A stretch of 64,000 nucleotides of DNA, taken from contig JAIWNF010000022.1 of NCBI GenBank assembly GCA_025093555.1, forward strand, positions 124,001 through 188,000, in the 5' to 3' direction. The translations under genes and the position numbers were made by a program. This stretch comes from Circinella umbellata. Taxonomy: Eukaryota; Mucoromycota; Mucoromycetes; Mucorales; Lichtheimiaceae. Within the stretch, counting starts at the first letter, position 1. Each line of letters begins with the position of its first letter. The notes beneath the pieces are model-generated. The model made no database searches and was not told the DNA's origin. It saw only the letters and a program-made list of their open reading frames with translations. Shown here in pieces: positions 63,099 to 64,000 of this stretch.

Positions 63099-64000
63099 TT
63101 TTTTTTTAAAAGAAATAATAATAAAAACTCATTCCATAATTTATTCCTATCTTCTTTTCTCTTACACACAAACAATACTTTTCATTATTCTCGTTTTCCC
63201 CTCCCCCCCATCCAATGAATATTAATTCTTAATATATTATTATTATTATTACTATTACTATTACTATTACTATTACTATTACTTGCTATATTTTTATTAT
63301 ACGATATTAAAAGATTTAGCCTTTATTTTTATTTTATTTTACTATTATTATTCTCTTGTTTACAAGAAAAAAATTAAAATACATTTCATTTTAAAAAAAA
63401 TAAGTATTACCATTTGAACCCATTGACCATGGTGTACACGTTTCTTTAGACTTGTGATACATCCAAAGTGTGGTATCACGTAACACACACTAAATTTACT
63501 GTAATACAAACTTTTTAATAAGTGATTACAATCCCTAAATATAAATAAACCCCCCCCCATGCCAAAAAAAAAAAAACTTCTCTTTATTCTTTTATAGAAA
63601 TTATGTTGTATACAAATTATTGGGACATTTTGATAAAACATCCATTGATTTACACATGAAAAAAGAAATTGAAGAATATTAATGGGGTCTTTACGTTTTT
63701 TATTTTTTTACATTATTTTAGAATAATAATAAAATAGAATCATAAGTTTTTTTGATTGTTTCGAAACTAAAGAATTTGCTTTTGTATTACCTTTCATTCC
63801 ACGTGATGGGAGCGGATTTATTTACTTTTTTTACCATGGAAACCCGATTTATTGACCCAACAACAAGAAGTTAAAATGTTTTCAAATTAACTTTTCAAAA
63901 GATGCAATTCCAATAGGATAAAGTGAAATCAACTATAAGACACATATTCTTTTATAAAATAGTTTTATTTTTTCAATTGAACCTTGTTTATCCAATGTTC
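63099..64000. other. 3' flank, no gene recognised
   Basis: A run of TAT/ACT trinucleotides lies at 63236-63285. The rest to the window end is AT-rich with no supported exon. A gene beginning beyond the edge cannot be excluded. Confidence 0.4.

Noticed and set aside
63360..63641. 93-codon minus-strand frame near the window end
   Set aside because: Includes homopolymer-coded Phe and Gly runs and no recognisable motif.

Overview
The window looks like nuclear DNA of an early-diverging filamentous fungus, most likely Mucoromycota (Mucorales-like). It is AT-rich, with long A and T runs. Genes are split by short introns (about 45 to 120 nt) with GTAAGT-type donors and TAG acceptors. The recognisable proteins are fungal: cap methyltransferase Abd1, a Pep4-type aspartic protease, APC13, a Kre9/Knh1-type GPI protein and a CYSTM protein. 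The mobile elements are of kinds common in Mucoromycota: FAR1-MULE-SWIM-OTU transposases, Plavaka/KDZ-like transposase, Crypton-like Ndc10/GCR1_C relics and pogo-like short elements. Family names rest on motif recognition by eye; no database search was possible.

Layout. 0.7-2.8 kb (-): a Crypton-like relic joined to pieces of an unnamed fungal family. 4.3-6.6 kb (+): an intact two-exon F-box/leucine-rich protein. 7.4-8.2 kb: a pogo-like short element with TA duplications. 8.97-12.15 and 13.26-16.48 kb: a 3.2-kb direct duplication with minisatellites and possible decayed exons. 17.3-19.3 kb (-): a multiply frameshifted MULE transposase. 21.1-25.1 kb: a clean four-exon gene (+) convergent with an internally deleted KDZ/Plavaka-like transposase (-). 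25.5-31.3 kb: a 5.8-kb near-perfect palindrome. 33.3-34.0 kb: a second pogo-like element with nested ends. 35.6-40.2 kb (-): an RTC4-like gene downstream of a FAR1-MULE-SWIM-OTU gene. 40.5 kb (+): a small CYSTM gene. 42.6-44.2 kb: a copy of the unnamed family ending at a long ATC microsatellite. 46.83-50.54 kb: a whole MULE with 95-bp terminal inverted repeats, 8-bp target duplication and a FAR1-MULE-SWIM-OTU gene. 51.0-52.5 kb (+): a second unnamed-family plus Crypton relic pair.

From 52.8 kb to the end the character changes. Compact conserved genes follow one another: ABD1 (+), PEP4-like protease (-), metallophosphatase-RRM-RGG protein (-), APC13 (+) and a GPI-anchored Ser-rich wall protein (+). 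They serve unrelated housekeeping roles (mRNA capping, vacuolar proteolysis, probable RNA binding, cell-cycle ubiquitination, cell wall) and form no pathway. The left 52 kb is therefore a transposon-rich compartment with a few host genes embedded, and the right 11 kb is ordinary gene space.
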